Positions 1-9,047 of a stretch of 64,000 nt of DNA are shown in pieces. This stretch comes from Intrasporangium flavum (GTDB lineage: Bacteria; Actinomycetota; Actinomycetes; Actinomycetales; Dermatophilaceae), in NCBI RefSeq assembly GCF_001956915.1, contig NZ_MLJO01000007.1, positions 1 through 64,000 on the forward strand. Direction: 5' to 3'. The notes under the pieces were generated by a model. That model was not told where the DNA came from. It saw only the letters and a list, made by a program, of their open reading frames with translations, and made no database searches. A program made the position numbers and the translations under genes. The first letter of the stretch is position 1; every line of letters begins with the position of its first letter.

Positions 1-1
1 C

Positions 2-1456
2 GACACCGGCATCGACACCGAGGCCCAGCCGTTCGTGCCCCACCCGTACCGCTGGGCGGCCCTCTTCGTCGTCCTCGCCGCCGAGGTGATGGACCTGCTC
101 GACGCCCTCGTCACCGTCATCGCCGGCCCCTCCGTGGTGCGCGACCTCGGCGGCACCGCGACCCTCGTGCAGTGGTTCACCGCCTCCTACACCGTCGCGA
201 TGGCCTCCGGCCTGCTCCTCGGCGGCCGCCTCGGCGACCTCTTCGGTCGACGCCGGATGTTCCTCGTCGGCATGGCCGGCTTCACCCTCGCTTCGCTGGC
301 CTGCGCCGCCGCCGTCTCCCCCGAGATGCTCGTCGCGACCCGCGTCGTCCAGGGCTTCTTCGGGGCGGCGATGATCCCCCAGGGCCTCGGCATGATCAAG
401 GAGATGTTCCCGCCCGCCGAGATGGGCAAGGCGTTCGGCGCCTTCGGCCCGATCATGGGGCTGTCGTCCGTCGGCGGTCCGGTGCTCGCGGGCTGGCTCG
501 TCGACGCCGACGTGCTCGGCCTGGGGTGGCGGGCGATCTTCGCCATCAACGTGCCCATCGGGATCGCCGGCTTCGTCGCCGGGCTGCGCTACCTGCCGGC
601 GTCGCGCCCCGACCGGTCCCTGCGCATCGACGTGCCGGGCGCCCTGCTCGCCACCACAGGCATGGTCGCGCTCATCGTCCCCCTCATCCAGGGCCGCGAG
701 CAGCACTGGCCGGCATGGTGCTTCGCGCTCCTGGCCCTCTCCGCCGCCGCCTTCGCCGCGTTCGCCGTGCTCGAACGACGCCGTGACCGGACCGGGCTCG
801 CGACGCTGGTCGTGCCCTCGCTGTTCGGCAAGCGCGCCTTCACCTCGGGCCTGCTCACCGGGCTCGCGCTGTTCGGTTCCCTCATGGGCACCTCGCTCGT
901 CCTGACCCTCTTCGTGCAGCTCGGGCTCGGCTTCGACCCGCTCCACGCCGGTCTCGCGGGCCTGCCCCAGGCGCTCGGCATGATGGCCGGCTTCGGCATC
1001 GCCCAGGGACTCAACGAGCGTCTCGGCCGGCGGCTCATGCACCTCGGCGGCATCGTCCTCGCGGGCGGTCTCGTGCTGCTCGGCGTCGTCATCGGCTCGT
1101 CCGGCGCCTCGGTGACGATCCTCGCGCTGGCCCCGGCCCTCGTGCCGATGGGCATCGGCATGGGCATGGTCATGGCACCGTTCTTCGACATCGTCCTGGC
1201 CGGCGTCTCGCCCGAGGAGTCCGGCTCGGCGTCCGGCACGCTGACGGCGGTCCAGCAGATCGGTGGCGCGCTCGGCATCGCGGTGCTCGGCACGGTGTTC
1301 TTCGGCCGGGTCGAGGGAGCCTCGGGGGTCCCGACGGCCCAGGGTTTCGCCGCCGCCGTCCAGACCTGCGTGTGGGTCGCCGTCGCGATGGTCGCGGCCG
1401 CGTGGCTGCTCACCTTCCTGCTCCCCCGCCGGGCCGAGCACCACGGCGCCCACTGA
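2..1456 (+). CDS. MFS transporter, DHA2 (14-TM) drug exporter family, 5' end cut by window
   Basis: Probable proton-coupled multidrug or metabolite exporter of the inner membrane. The reading frame is open to the left edge; a GTG at 35 is available, but the family usually has a few residues before the HPYRWAAL stretch, so the gene probably begins just upstream. About 473 residues are visible, with roughly 14 hydrophobic segments. The family's motif A is present after TM2 as GGRLGDLFGRRR, and an Asp-rich TM1 (AEVMDLLDA) is typical of DHA2 proteins. It converges on a GNAT gene 47 bp away. The substrate cannot be told from sequence. Confidence 0.85.
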   Translation, partial: DTGIDTEAQPFVPHPYRWAALFVVLAAEVMDLLDALVTVIAGPSVVRDLGGTATLVQWFTASYTVAMASGLLLGGRLGDLFGRRRMFLVGMAGFTLASLACAAAVSPEMLVATRVVQGFFGAAMIPQGLGMIKEMFPPAEMGKAFGAFGPIMGLSSVGGPVLAGWLVDADVLGLGWRAIFAINVPIGIAGFVAGLRYLPASRPDRSLRIDVPGALLATTGMVALIVPLIQGREQHWPAWCFALLALSAAAFAAFAVLERRRDRTGLATLVVPSLFGKRAFTSGLLTGLALFGSLMGTSLVLTLFVQLGLGFDPLHAGLAGLPQALGMMAGFGIAQGLNERLGRRLMHLGGIVLAGGLVLLGVVIGSSGASVTILALAPALVPMGIGMGMVMAPFFDIVLAGVSPEESGSASGTLTAVQQIGGALGIAVLGTVFFGRVEGASGVPTAQGFAAAVQTCVWVAVAMVAAAWLLTFLLPRRAEHHGAH

Positions 1457-1503
1457 CGCGCCCCGTCATCCGCGCCCGGGCCACGCGCCCGGGTGCGGCG
1501 CGC

Positions 1504-2100
1504 CTAGCCGGGCCACTCCTCGCGCAGCACGCCCCAGATGTTGTCGTCGAGCCACGTGCCGTCCTTGCCGAGCGACCTGGCGTGGATCGTCGCCTCGAGG
1601 CGCATCCCGATGCGGTGCAGCACGCGGTTGGAGGCCACGTTGTCGGCGTACGCGTCGGCGGTGATGCGACGCAGCCCGAGGTCGTGGAAGCCGATGCGGA
1701 GCAGCTCGGCGGCGGCTTCGGCGGCGAAGCCGCGGCCGTGCACGTCGGGATGCAGGGCGTAGCCGATGGTGCCCTCCCACGCGTCGGTCGGCGTTCGCGA
1801 GATGGAGTGGCAGGGCTCGAGCCGGAGCATGACGTCGCCGATGACGCGGCCGGTGCGCTGCTCCTCGACGGCGAGACCGAGCAGCGGCTCGAGCGCGTCG
1901 GACCGGCCGCGGGCGATCCGGGTCACGACGCGCTCGCGGACCTCCTCGATGCTGAGCACGTCGTGGCTCAGGTGCACGACGACCTCCGGCAGGCTGCGGA
2001 AGGCGTGGATGGGCTCGACGTCCTCGACGCGGAGGGGCCGCAGCACGAGGCGGTCGGTGAGCCGCGGCCAGTCGAGGGCCGACAGGTCGGGACGGGGCAT
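1504..2100 (-). CDS. GNAT family N-acetyltransferase (RimJ/RimL-like)
   Basis: A 198-residue acetyl-CoA-dependent acetyltransferase. The opening TDRLVLRPLRVEDVEPIHAF is the usual start of the RimJ/RimL-like group acting on protein N-termini or small amines. The acetyl-CoA loop is seen as HPDVHGRGFAAEA, followed by the conserved NVASNRVLHRIGMRLEA stretch. The ATG at 2100 shares its A with the TGA of the upstream serine hydrolase gene, so the two are probably translationally coupled. The substrate is unknown. Confidence 0.85.
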   Translation of the reverse strand: MPRPDLSALDWPRLTDRLVLRPLRVEDVEPIHAFRSLPEVVVHLSHDVLSIEEVRERVVTRIARGRSDALEPLLGLAVEEQRTGRVIGDVMLRLEPCHSISRTPTDAWEGTIGYALHPDVHGRGFAAEAAAELLRIGFHDLGLRRITADAYADNVASNRVLHRIGMRLEATIHARSLGKDGTWLDDNIWGVLREEWPG

Positions 2101-3482
2101 CAGCGCCAACCGTGCTCGTCGACGCCGCCCGGCACGTCGGCGGCCGGGTCGTAGGGCGTGCGGGTGAACCGGAACGAGGCGAGGTCGAGGTGGGAGGCGG
2201 TCCCGTCGGGCCGGCGCACGACCCGGAGCGGCTCGCCCGTGTAGTAGCCGTCGAGCCCGACCCACGCGTCAGGACCGTCGGCGGCGACGCGGACGAACCG
2301 CGACCCGCGCGCCTGGCCCGGCTCACCGAGCACGAGGTGCTCGCCCTCGAGGCGCGCCGTCGCGACCGCCGGGCCCCAGTGCCACGTGCCGCCGAGGTCG
2401 ACCGCGTCGGCGTGCCCCGCATCGGCCCCGGCATCGGCGTGCCAGGGCGCGACCGGCGCGGGCTCGCGCTCGGCGAAGGCGTCGAGCAGCGACTGGACGA
2501 CCGGCCCCATGCCGGTGGTCGCGTTGGCGGTGACGACGGCGCCGTCGCCGGAGTCGAGGCGCACCCGCAGGCCCGCGAGGAAGCCGGGCATCGAGCCGCC
2601 GTGGCCGGCGTAGCGCACGCCGTCGAGGTTCCACACCTGCCAGCCGAGGCCGTGTGCCACCGTCCAGGCCTGCCCGGGCAGGTCGTTGACCGTGCGCGGC
2701 TCGCACATCTCGGCGAGCGTGTCGCGCGAGAGCACCTCGCCGGTGTCGCCGCCGAGGAAGGCCGCCCAGCGCGCGAGGTCGGTCGTCGTGGACCACAGCT
2801 GGCCGGCCGGGGCCATCGCGCCGGCGTCGTGCTCGGGCTCGGGCAGCAGGACGTCGGCGAACGGGTGGACGGCCAGGCCCTGCGCGGCCTTGCCGGCGGG
2901 GCGGGTGGTCGTGCGGGTCATGTCGAGCGGCACGAGCAGGTCGCGACGCACGACGTCGAACCACGACGCGCCGTGTGCGCGCGCCACGAGCTCGCCGAGG
3001 GCCGCGTAGCCGACGTTCGTGTAGTGGAAGCGACGCCCCTGCTCGAAGCGCCGGCCGACCGGCGAGGCGACGAGCTCGGCCCACGAGCCGCCGGGGGTCC
3101 GCTCCCACCACGGCCCGTTCGTCTCGGCCTGCACGCCGGCTCCGTGCGAGAGCAGCTGGGCGATCGTCACGTCCCCGAAGGCCGTGCCCGGCACGTGCCG
3201 CTCGAAGGGGTCCTCGAGGCCGAGGCGACCGGCGTCGCGCAGCCGCAGCACGGCGACCGCGACGAACGTCTTGGTGATCGAGCCCATCCGGTACTGGGTG
3301 TCGGCGTCGGCGGCCACGCCGTCGCTGCGTCCGTCGAGCGTGCCGACGGCGTCGGACCACACGAGCGCGCCACCACGCACGACGCCGGCCGCCACGGACG
3401 GCAGGCGGTGGGTCCGCTGCTCGGTCGCGAGCAAATGGCTCAGGTGGCGGGCGGTCGCGGCATCGGGACGGTACGGGCTCAC
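2100..3482 (-). CDS. Serine hydrolase, beta-lactamase class C / PBP4-like family
   Basis: A 460-residue member of the beta-lactamase/transpeptidase-like fold. The nucleophile motif SxxK is visible as GSITKTF, the second motif YxN as HYTNVGYAALGE, and the third (KTG equivalent) as HGGSMPG. No clear signal peptide is seen, so it may be a cytoplasmic esterase or peptidase rather than a resistance enzyme. The GTG at 3482 was chosen because homologous sequence starts here and a TAGGCT -10-like box (3490-3495, minus strand) lies 7 nt upstream, which suggests a leaderless mRNA. The frame itself runs about 63 codons further upstream, but that part is low-complexity Arg/Ala. Confidence 0.85.
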   Translation of the reverse strand: MSPYRPDAATARHLSHLLATEQRTHRLPSVAAGVVRGGALVWSDAVGTLDGRSDGVAADADTQYRMGSITKTFVAVAVLRLRDAGRLGLEDPFERHVPGTAFGDVTIAQLLSHGAGVQAETNGPWWERTPGGSWAELVASPVGRRFEQGRRFHYTNVGYAALGELVARAHGASWFDVVRRDLLVPLDMTRTTTRPAGKAAQGLAVHPFADVLLPEPEHDAGAMAPAGQLWSTTTDLARWAAFLGGDTGEVLSRDTLAEMCEPRTVNDLPGQAWTVAHGLGWQVWNLDGVRYAGHGGSMPGFLAGLRVRLDSGDGAVVTANATTGMGPVVQSLLDAFAEREPAPVAPWHADAGADAGHADAVDLGGTWHWGPAVATARLEGEHLVLGEPGQARGSRFVRVAADGPDAWVGLDGYYTGEPLRVVRRPDGTASHLDLASFRFTRTPYDPAADVPGGVDEHGWR

Positions 3483-3489
3483 CCGCCCG

Positions 3490-3495
3490 AGCCTA
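3490..3495 (-). promoter_or_regulatory. -10 box (TAGGCT) of leaderless serine hydrolase gene
   Basis: TAGGCT ends 7 nt before the GTG at 3482. That spacing puts transcription start at or next to the start codon, and no Shine-Dalgarno sequence is present. The same arrangement recurs before several other genes in this window. Confidence 0.45.
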
Positions 3496-3689
3496 GGTGC
3501 GGTCGCCGCGCCACGCCGCCCGGCCCCAGAAGGCCGCTCGCGGCACCCCGAGTCACACCGCCGCCGCGCCTGCGTCGCACCTGTGTCGCACCTGCGCCGC
3601 ACAGCTCCCTGCCGGCGTGACGCGTCTGGCGTGGCGCAGGCCACCCCGGCAGGATGGGACGGCGGCCCCACGGCCGCGACGCATCGGAT

Positions 3690-3705
3690 ATCTTGATGTC
3701 AAGAT
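3690..3705. promoter_or_regulatory. Perfect inverted repeat upstream of icd, putative operator
   Basis: ATCTTGA-TG-TCAAGAT is a perfect 7-bp inverted repeat with a 2-bp spacer. It lies in an AT-richer island about 130 bp before the icd start, within the 353-bp gap between the divergent serine hydrolase and icd. Size and symmetry fit a homodimeric repressor of the MarR or TetR type; I cannot name the protein. Further upstream (about 3565-3605) are three imperfect copies of TGTGTCGCACC, which may be a second site. Confidence 0.5.
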
Positions 3706-3835
3706 TTCTTGCCGGTGGACCGTGGCGGTCTCGTGCCACGGCCGGCCCGTCGGGCCCCGCCCGACGCGTCCGGACCGCCCGAGCCGCCTGACCGCCCACC
3801 GGCACGACCAGAGCACACCGAACGGAGCACCCGCG

Positions 3836-6070
3836 TTGGACTCGACCATCATCTACACGCACACCGACGAGGCCCCCGCGCTCGCGACGGCCTCGCTGCT
3901 GCCCATCGTCTCGGCCTTCGCCAAGCAGGCCGGTGTCGACGTCGAGACGCGCGACATCTCCCTGTCGGGGCGCATCCTGGCCTCCTTCCCGGAGGCCCTG
4001 ACGCCGGAGCAGGCCGCCACCGGCGTCGGGCACGACGCCCTCGCCGAGCTCGGTGAGCTCGCGCAGACGCCCGAGGCGAACATCATCAAGCTGCCGAACA
4101 TCTCGGCGTCGATCCCGCAGCTCAAGGCCGCGATCGCCGAGCTGCAGGCCCAGGGCTTCGCGATCCCCGACTACCCCGACAACCCGACCACCGACGCCGA
4201 GAAGTCTGCCCGTGCGGCGTACGACAAGGTCAAGGGCTCGGCCGTCAACCCCGTTCTGCGCGAGGGCAACTCCGACCGCCGGGCGCCCGCGTCGGTCAAG
4301 AGCTACGCGCGCAGGCACCCGCACTCGATGGGCGCGTGGAGCGCCGACTCGAAGACGAACGTCGCGACGATGGACGCCGACGACTTCCGCCACAACGAGA
4401 AGTCAACCGTCATCGGCGCCGACGGCACGGTCCGCATCGAGCACGTCGCGGCCGACGGCGCCGTCACCGTCCTCAAGCCCGACTTCCCGGTGCAGGCCGG
4501 TGAGGTCGTCGACGCCACGTACATGGACGTCGCCGCGCTCGAGCGCTTCCTCGCGGCCCAGGTCACCCGCGCCAAGGAGGAGGGCGTCCTCTTCTCGGTG
4601 CACCTCAAGGCCACGATGATGAAGGTCTCCGACCCGATCATCTTCGGCCACGTCATCCGCGCCTTCTTCCCGGCGCTCTTCTCCGGCCACGCCGCCGAGC
4701 TCACCGCCGCGGGCGCGTCGCCGAACGACGGCCTGGGCGCGATGCTCAAGGCGATCGAGTCGCTCCCGGCCGACGAGCGCGCCGCCGTCGAGGACGCCGT
4801 CAAGGCCGGCCTCGCCGACGGCCCGGCCCTCGCCATGGTCGACAGCAACCGCGGCATCACCAACCTGCACGTGCCGAGCGACGTCATCGTCGACGCCTCG
4901 ATGCCGGCGATGATCCGCACCTCGGGCCACATGTGGAACGCCGCGGGCGACGAACAGGACACCCTCGCGGTGCTGCCCGACAGCTCCTACGCCCCGATCT
5001 ACCAGGTCGTCCTCGACGACTGCCGCGCCAACGGCGCGTTCGACCCGGCCACGATGGGCTCGGTGCCCAACGTCGGCCTCATGGCGCAGAAGGCCGAGGA
5101 GTACGGCAGCCACGACAAGACCTTCGAGATCGCCGAAGCCGGCACCGTGCGCGTCGTCGACGGCTCGGGCGCCACGCTCCTGGAGCACTCGGTCTCGGCC
5201 GGTGACATCTGGCGCGCGTGCCAGACCAAGGACGTGCCGATCCGCGACTGGGTCAAGCTCGCCGTCAACCGGGCCCGCGCCACCGGCACCCCGGCCGTGT
5301 TCTGGCTCGACGCCGACCGCGCCCACGACGCGAACCTCATCGCCAAGGTCAAGGAGTACCTCGGCGAGCACGACACCGAGGGCCTGACCATCGAGATCCT
5401 CGCGCCGGCCGATGCCATCGCCTACTCGCTCGAGCGCATCCGCAAGGGCGAGGACACGATCTCGGTCACCGGCAACGTCCTGCGCGACTACCTCACCGAC
5501 CTCTTCCCGATCCTCGAGCTCGGCACGTCGGCCAAGATGCTCTCGATCGTCCCGCTCATCAACGGCGGCGGCCTCTTCGAGACCGGCGCGGGCGGCTCGG
5601 CGCCGAAGCACGTGCAGCAGCTCGTCCAGGAGAACTACCTGCGCTGGGACAGCCTCGGGGAGTTCCTCGCCCTGGCCGTCAGCCTCGAGCACCTCGCCGA
5701 GGCCACCGGCAACGCCCGCGCCAAGGTGCTCGGCGAGACCCTCGACCGCGCCACCGGCCGCCTCCTCGACGAGAACAAGTCCCCGGCGCGCAAGGTCGGC
5801 CAGATCGACAACCGCGGCAGCCACTTCTACCTGGCCCTCTACTGGGCCCAGGAGCTGGCGCAGCAGACCGACGACGCCGAGCTGGCGGCGGCCTTCGCCG
5901 ACACGGCCAAGGCCCTCGCCGACAACGCCGAGGCCATCGACGCCGAGCTCGTCGGCGCCCAGGGCCACGCGGTCGAGATCGGTGGCTACTACCGCCCCGA
6001 CGCGGCCAGGGTCTCCGCGGTCATGCGGCCGTCCGCGACGCTCAACGGCATCGTCGACTCCCTCGCCTGA
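3836..6070 (+). CDS. icd: Isocitrate dehydrogenase, NADP-dependent, monomeric type
   Basis: TCA-cycle enzyme converting isocitrate to 2-oxoglutarate and CO2 with NADP. The product is 744 residues, the size of the monomeric IDH family and about twice a homodimeric IDH subunit. The N-terminus [16 protein letters not shown] and the stretch HAHP-like [21 protein letters not shown] are hallmarks of the monomeric form. The TTG at 3836 was chosen because GGAG sits 8 nt upstream (3824-3827) and family similarity begins there; the open frame extends upstream as non-conserved sequence. A perfect 16-bp palindrome lies in the promoter region. The gene ends in a long hairpin shared with convergent gntR. 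Confidence 0.96.
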   Translation: MDSTIIYTHTDEAPALATASLLPIVSAFAKQAGVDVETRDISLSGRILASFPEALTPEQAATGVGHDALAELGELAQTPEANIIKLPNISASIPQLKAAIAELQAQGFAIPDYPDNPTTDAEKSARAAYDKVKGSAVNPVLREGNSDRRAPASVKSYARRHPHSMGAWSADSKTNVATMDADDFRHNEKSTVIGADGTVRIEHVAADGAVTVLKPDFPVQAGEVVDATYMDVAALERFLAAQVTRAKEEGVLFSVHLKATMMKVSDPIIFGHVIRAFFPALFSGHAAELTAAGASPNDGLGAMLKAIESLPADERAAVEDAVKAGLADGPALAMVDSNRGITNLHVPSDVIVDASMPAMIRTSGHMWNAAGDEQDTLAVLPDSSYAPIYQVVLDDCRANGAFDPATMGSVPNVGLMAQKAEEYGSHDKTFEIAEAGTVRVVDGSGATLLEHSVSAGDIWRACQTKDVPIRDWVKLAVNRARATGTPAVFWLDADRAHDANLIAKVKEYLGEHDTEGLTIEILAPADAIAYSLERIRKGEDTISVTGNVLRDYLTDLFPILELGTSAKMLSIVPLINGGGLFETGAGGSAPKHVQQLVQENYLRWDSLGEFLALAVSLEHLAEATGNARAKVLGETLDRATGRLLDENKSPARKVGQIDNRGSHFYLALYWAQELAQQTDDAELAAAFADTAKALADNAEAIDAELVGAQGHAVEIGGYYRPDAARVSAVMRPSATLNGIVDSLA

Positions 6071-6087
6071 CGCAGGCCTCCCCCCGC

Positions 6088-6132
6088 GAGAAAGTGCCCA
6101 CTCGACCTGCCTGGTTGAGTGGGCACTTTCTC
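6088..6132. terminator. Bidirectional hairpin terminator between icd and gntR
   Basis: A 19-bp stem begins GAGAAAGTGCCCACTCGAC and closes with its complement (one G-U pair) around a 7-nt loop. Runs of A before and T after make it usable on both strands, for icd and for convergent gntR. The same stem sequence is used again at 8980-9018. Confidence 0.8.
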
Positions 6133-6152
6133 TGTCTCGTGGGCGAACTTCC

Positions 6153-6866
6153 TTACGACTGTGGGGTTTCGGTGTCGCGGAGGGCGTCGCTGGCCTCGGC
6201 GATGATGGCCTGCATCGCGGCAGACGCGGCGGCGCTGTCGCCGGACTGCACGGCCTCGGCGACGTCGCCGTGGAGGCGCACCGCGACCGGGTTGGGCGTG
6301 GCCGGCATGAGGTCGTGGTGGGTGCGGCCGGCGAGGACCTCGCCGACGACTCCGGCCAGCGCGGCGAGCATCTCGTTGCCCGACGCCGCCAGCAGCGTCG
6401 CGTGGAAGAGCTGGTCGGCCTGCAGGTAGGCCTCGAGGTCGCCGGACTTGGCGTGCACCGCCATCTGCACGACCGCCCCGAGCATCGCCCCGCACTGCTC
6501 CGGCGTCGCGTGCGCCGCCGCCAGCTCGGCCGCCACCGGCTCGACGCCGCGGCGCAGCTCGCCCAGCGACAGCAGCTGCTCCTCGCGGCCCGGCCCGTCG
6601 AGGCGCCACCGGATGACCCGCGGGTCGAAGACGTTCCACGCGCTGCTCGGCAGGACCCGCACGCCCAGGCGCTTGCGCGCCTCGACGAGCCCCATGGAGT
6701 CGAGCACCCGCACGGCCTCGCGCACCACCGAGCGCGACACCCCGTACCGCTCGTCGAGCTGGTCGATGCGCAGCACCGTGCCCGCCGCGAGCTCACCCGA
6801 GACGACCTGCCGGCCGAGGGCGTCGAGGACGCTCGCGTGGAGCGCGGGGCGGCGGTCGGTCGGCAT
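6153..6866 (-). CDS. gntR: GntR-family (FCD subfamily) regulator of gluconate genes
   Basis: A 237-residue transcription factor. Residues ~10-75 form the winged helix ([35 protein letters not shown] in two parts), and the C-terminal FCD all-helical ligand domain carries the Asp/His metal-site pattern ([22 protein letters not shown]). It is transcribed divergently from gntK-gntP, so it most likely represses them and is released by gluconate or a phosphorylated derivative (inference from position). The ATG is 6 nt after a CAGGCT box on the minus strand, consistent with a leaderless transcript. Confidence 0.88.
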   Translation of the reverse strand: MPTDRRPALHASVLDALGRQVVSGELAAGTVLRIDQLDERYGVSRSVVREAVRVLDSMGLVEARKRLGVRVLPSSAWNVFDPRVIRWRLDGPGREEQLLSLGELRRGVEPVAAELAAAHATPEQCGAMLGAVVQMAVHAKSGDLEAYLQADQLFHATLLAASGNEMLAALAGVVGEVLAGRTHHDLMPATPNPVAVRLHGDVAEAVQSGDSAAASAAMQAIIAEASDALRDTETPQS

Positions 6867-7023
6867 GGCGCCAGCCTGTCACACGGCACACCCGCCCCAC
6901 CTGTGGCGTCTTTAAATCTGTTTTATTTGCTCTAGTGACTTGATAAGACGCCCTTGTTGCTTCACTCTAGGGCGAGCGACTCGACGAAGAGAGCGATCGA
7001 GCCGGACGAAGGAGTCACGGAGC
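6867..7023. promoter_or_regulatory. Divergent gntR / gntK promoter region
   Basis: This 157-bp gap holds the only clearly AT-rich patch nearby (6909-6950, with TTTAAATCTG and TTTTATTTGC). TTGATA at 6940-6945 could serve as a -35 element for gntK. I could not identify a convincing -10 box or a symmetrical GntR operator by eye. A good ribosome binding site (GAAGGAG) precedes gntK. Confidence 0.4.
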
Positions 7024-7578
7024 ATGTCGCGACAGACGACAGCGAACACAGAGCACCACCCGCCACCCCTGGTCGTCGTCATGGGGGTGTCCGGCTCGGG
7101 CAAGACCACCGTCGGCGCGGCCCTGGCCCAGCGCCTGCGCGTCCCCTTCGCGGACGCCGACGACTTCCACCCGCAGGCCAACATCGACAAGATGTCGGCC
7201 GGCACCCCCCTGACCGACCTCGACCGCGGCCCGTGGCTGGCCACGATCGCCGGTTGGCTCGCCGACCACGCCAGCACCGGCGGCGTCACCAGCTGCTCTG
7301 CGCTCAAGCAGGCCTACCGCGACATCCTCGCAGCGGCCGCCCCGCACGTGTACTTCCTGCACCTGCACGGCGACCCCGAGGTCATCGCGGCCCGCGTCGC
7401 CGGCCGCCTCGGGCACTTCATGCCCGCCGCCCTCGTCGAGTCGCAGTTCGCGACGCTCGAGCCCCTCGGCCCGACCGAGCACGGCGCCGTCATCGAGGTC
7501 GACCAGCCCGTCGACGACCTCGTCACGCAGTCCCTGCACCTCCTGACCTCCCGCACCCCGGAAGTGACCCAGCCATGA
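7024..7578 (+). CDS. gntK: Gluconokinase
   Basis: Phosphorylates gluconate to 6-phosphogluconate, feeding the pentose phosphate pathway. The product is 184 residues, normal for the GntK/IdnK family. The Walker A motif is GVSGSGKTT (residues ~21-29), followed by the gluconate-binding DADDFHPQANIDKMSAGTPL and the lid segment GRLGHFMPA. The ATG at 7024 follows GAAGGAG by 11 nt. The stop overlaps the gntP start (ATGA), so kinase and permease are translationally coupled. Divergent gntR is the probable regulator. Confidence 0.94.
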   Translation: MSRQTTANTEHHPPPLVVVMGVSGSGKTTVGAALAQRLRVPFADADDFHPQANIDKMSAGTPLTDLDRGPWLATIAGWLADHASTGGVTSCSALKQAYRDILAAAAPHVYFLHLHGDPEVIAARVAGRLGHFMPAALVESQFATLEPLGPTEHGAVIEVDQPVDDLVTQSLHLLTSRTPEVTQP

Positions 7579-8966
7579 CCACCACCCTGTCCCTGCTGTC
7601 GGCCTCGGCCGTCGGCGCCGACGCCGCGCCGGCCATCCCCGCCGGACGCCTCGTGCCCGCCGCGCTGCTCGGCATCGCCGTGCTCGTCCTGCTCATCGTG
7701 CGCTTCAAGCTGCACCCGTTCCTGGCCCTGACCCTCGGCTCGCTCACGGTCGGCGCCGTCGCCGGCGTCGCGATGACCGACGTCATGGACAGCTACACCA
7801 AGGGCTTCGGCTCGACGGCCGCCGGCGTCGGCATCCTCATCGCGCTCGGTGCGATGTTCGGCAAGCTGCTCGCCGACTCTGGCGGCGCCGACGAGATCGT
7901 CGACACCATCGTCGGGCGCAGCTCGACCAAGGTCCTGCCGTGGGCGATGGCCGGCGTCGGCGCCATCATCGGCCTGCCGATGTTCTTCGAGATCGGCCTC
8001 GTGCTGCTCATGCCGGTGATCTTCCTCGTGGCGCGCCGGTCGGGCCTGTCGCTCGTGCGCGTCGGCATCCCGGCGCTCGCCGGCCTGTCCGCGATGCACG
8101 GCCTCGTGCCGCCGCACCCCGGCCCGCTCGTGGCCATCGACGCCCTCAAGGCGAACCTCGGCATCACCCTCGGCCTCGGCATCCTCGTCGCGATCCCGAC
8201 CGTCGCCGTGGCCGGGCCGTGGTTCGCGCGGTTCGCCTCGCGCTGGGTCGACGTGCCCGCACCCGACCTGTTCGAGCCGCGTCCGGAGTCGGCCACCCGT
8301 CGCCCGTCGTTCGGCATCACGCTGTTCACCGTCCTCACGCCGGTCGTCCTCATGATGGGCAAGGCGCTGGCCGACATCTTCGCCGACAAGGGCACGCCGG
8401 CCCGCGCGGTGCTCGACTTCCTCGGCACGCCGCTCGTCGCCCTGCTCATCGCCGTCATCCTCGCGATGTTCACGCTCGGACGCGGCGCCGGCATGGGCGT
8501 CAAGGAGGTCAGCTCCTCGCTCGAGGGCTCGCTCGGCCCGATCGCGGGCATCATCCTCATCGTCGCCGCGGGCGGCGGCTTCAAGCAGACGCTCGTCGAC
8601 ACCGGCATCGGCCAGCTCGTCGCCGACTGGATCGCCCAGAGCGGCCTGTCGGTCCTGCTCCTCGCGTGGCTCGTCGCGGTGCTCATCCGCCTCGCCACCG
8701 GCTCGGCCACCGTCGCCACCGTCACGGCGTCCGGCATCCTCGCGCCGCTGGCTGCGGGCATGCCCGCCACCCAGGTGTCGCTCATGGTCCTGGCCATCGG
8801 TGCCGGCTCGGTGTTCTTCTCGCACGTCAACGACGCCGGCTTCTGGCTCGTCAAGGAGTACTTCGGGATGAAGGTCGGCCAGACGATCAAGACGTGGTCG
8901 CTCATGGAGACCGTCCTGTCGGTCACCGGCCTCGTCCTCGTCCTGCTCCTCAACCTCGTCGTCTAG
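7575..8966 (+). CDS. gntP: Gluconate:H+ symporter, GntP family
   Basis: Imports gluconate across the cytoplasmic membrane. The product is 463 residues with about 12-14 hydrophobic segments, normal for GntP/GntT. Conserved family stretches are LGAMFGKLLADSGGADEI, MFFEIGLVLLMPVIF and GLSAMHGLVPPHPGPLVAID. The ATG overlaps the gntK stop by 4 bp. Transcription ends at the hairpin at 8980-9018, shared with the convergent acyl-CoA dehydrogenase gene. Confidence 0.95.
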   Translation: MTTTLSLLSASAVGADAAPAIPAGRLVPAALLGIAVLVLLIVRFKLHPFLALTLGSLTVGAVAGVAMTDVMDSYTKGFGSTAAGVGILIALGAMFGKLLADSGGADEIVDTIVGRSSTKVLPWAMAGVGAIIGLPMFFEIGLVLLMPVIFLVARRSGLSLVRVGIPALAGLSAMHGLVPPHPGPLVAIDALKANLGITLGLGILVAIPTVAVAGPWFARFASRWVDVPAPDLFEPRPESATRRPSFGITLFTVLTPVVLMMGKALADIFADKGTPARAVLDFLGTPLVALLIAVILAMFTLGRGAGMGVKEVSSSLEGSLGPIAGIILIVAAGGGFKQTLVDTGIGQLVADWIAQSGLSVLLLAWLVAVLIRLATGSATVATVTASGILAPLAAGMPATQVSLMVLAIGAGSVFFSHVNDAGFWLVKEYFGMKVGQTIKTWSLMETVLSVTGLVLVLLLNLVV

Positions 8967-8979
8967 ACCCGTCATCGAG

Positions 8980-9018
8980 AAAGTGCCCACTCGACCGTCT
9001 CGGTCGAGTGGGCACTTT
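8980..9018. terminator. Bidirectional hairpin terminator between gntP and acyl-CoA dehydrogenase gene
   Basis: A perfect 18-bp stem (AAAGTGCCCACTCGACCG and complement) closes a 3-nt loop, flanked by A and T runs. The arm is nearly identical to that of the hairpin at 6088-6132, so the gluconate locus is bracketed by two copies of the same palindrome. Confidence 0.82.
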
Positions 9019-9047
9019 GCCGTGAGAGGGGCGCCCGGGCGTCGTCG

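Noticed and set aside
1457-1503. Terminator between the MFS and GNAT genes
   Set aside because: CCCGGG occurs twice and could pair, but the stem is too short and there is no T-run, so I did not list it.
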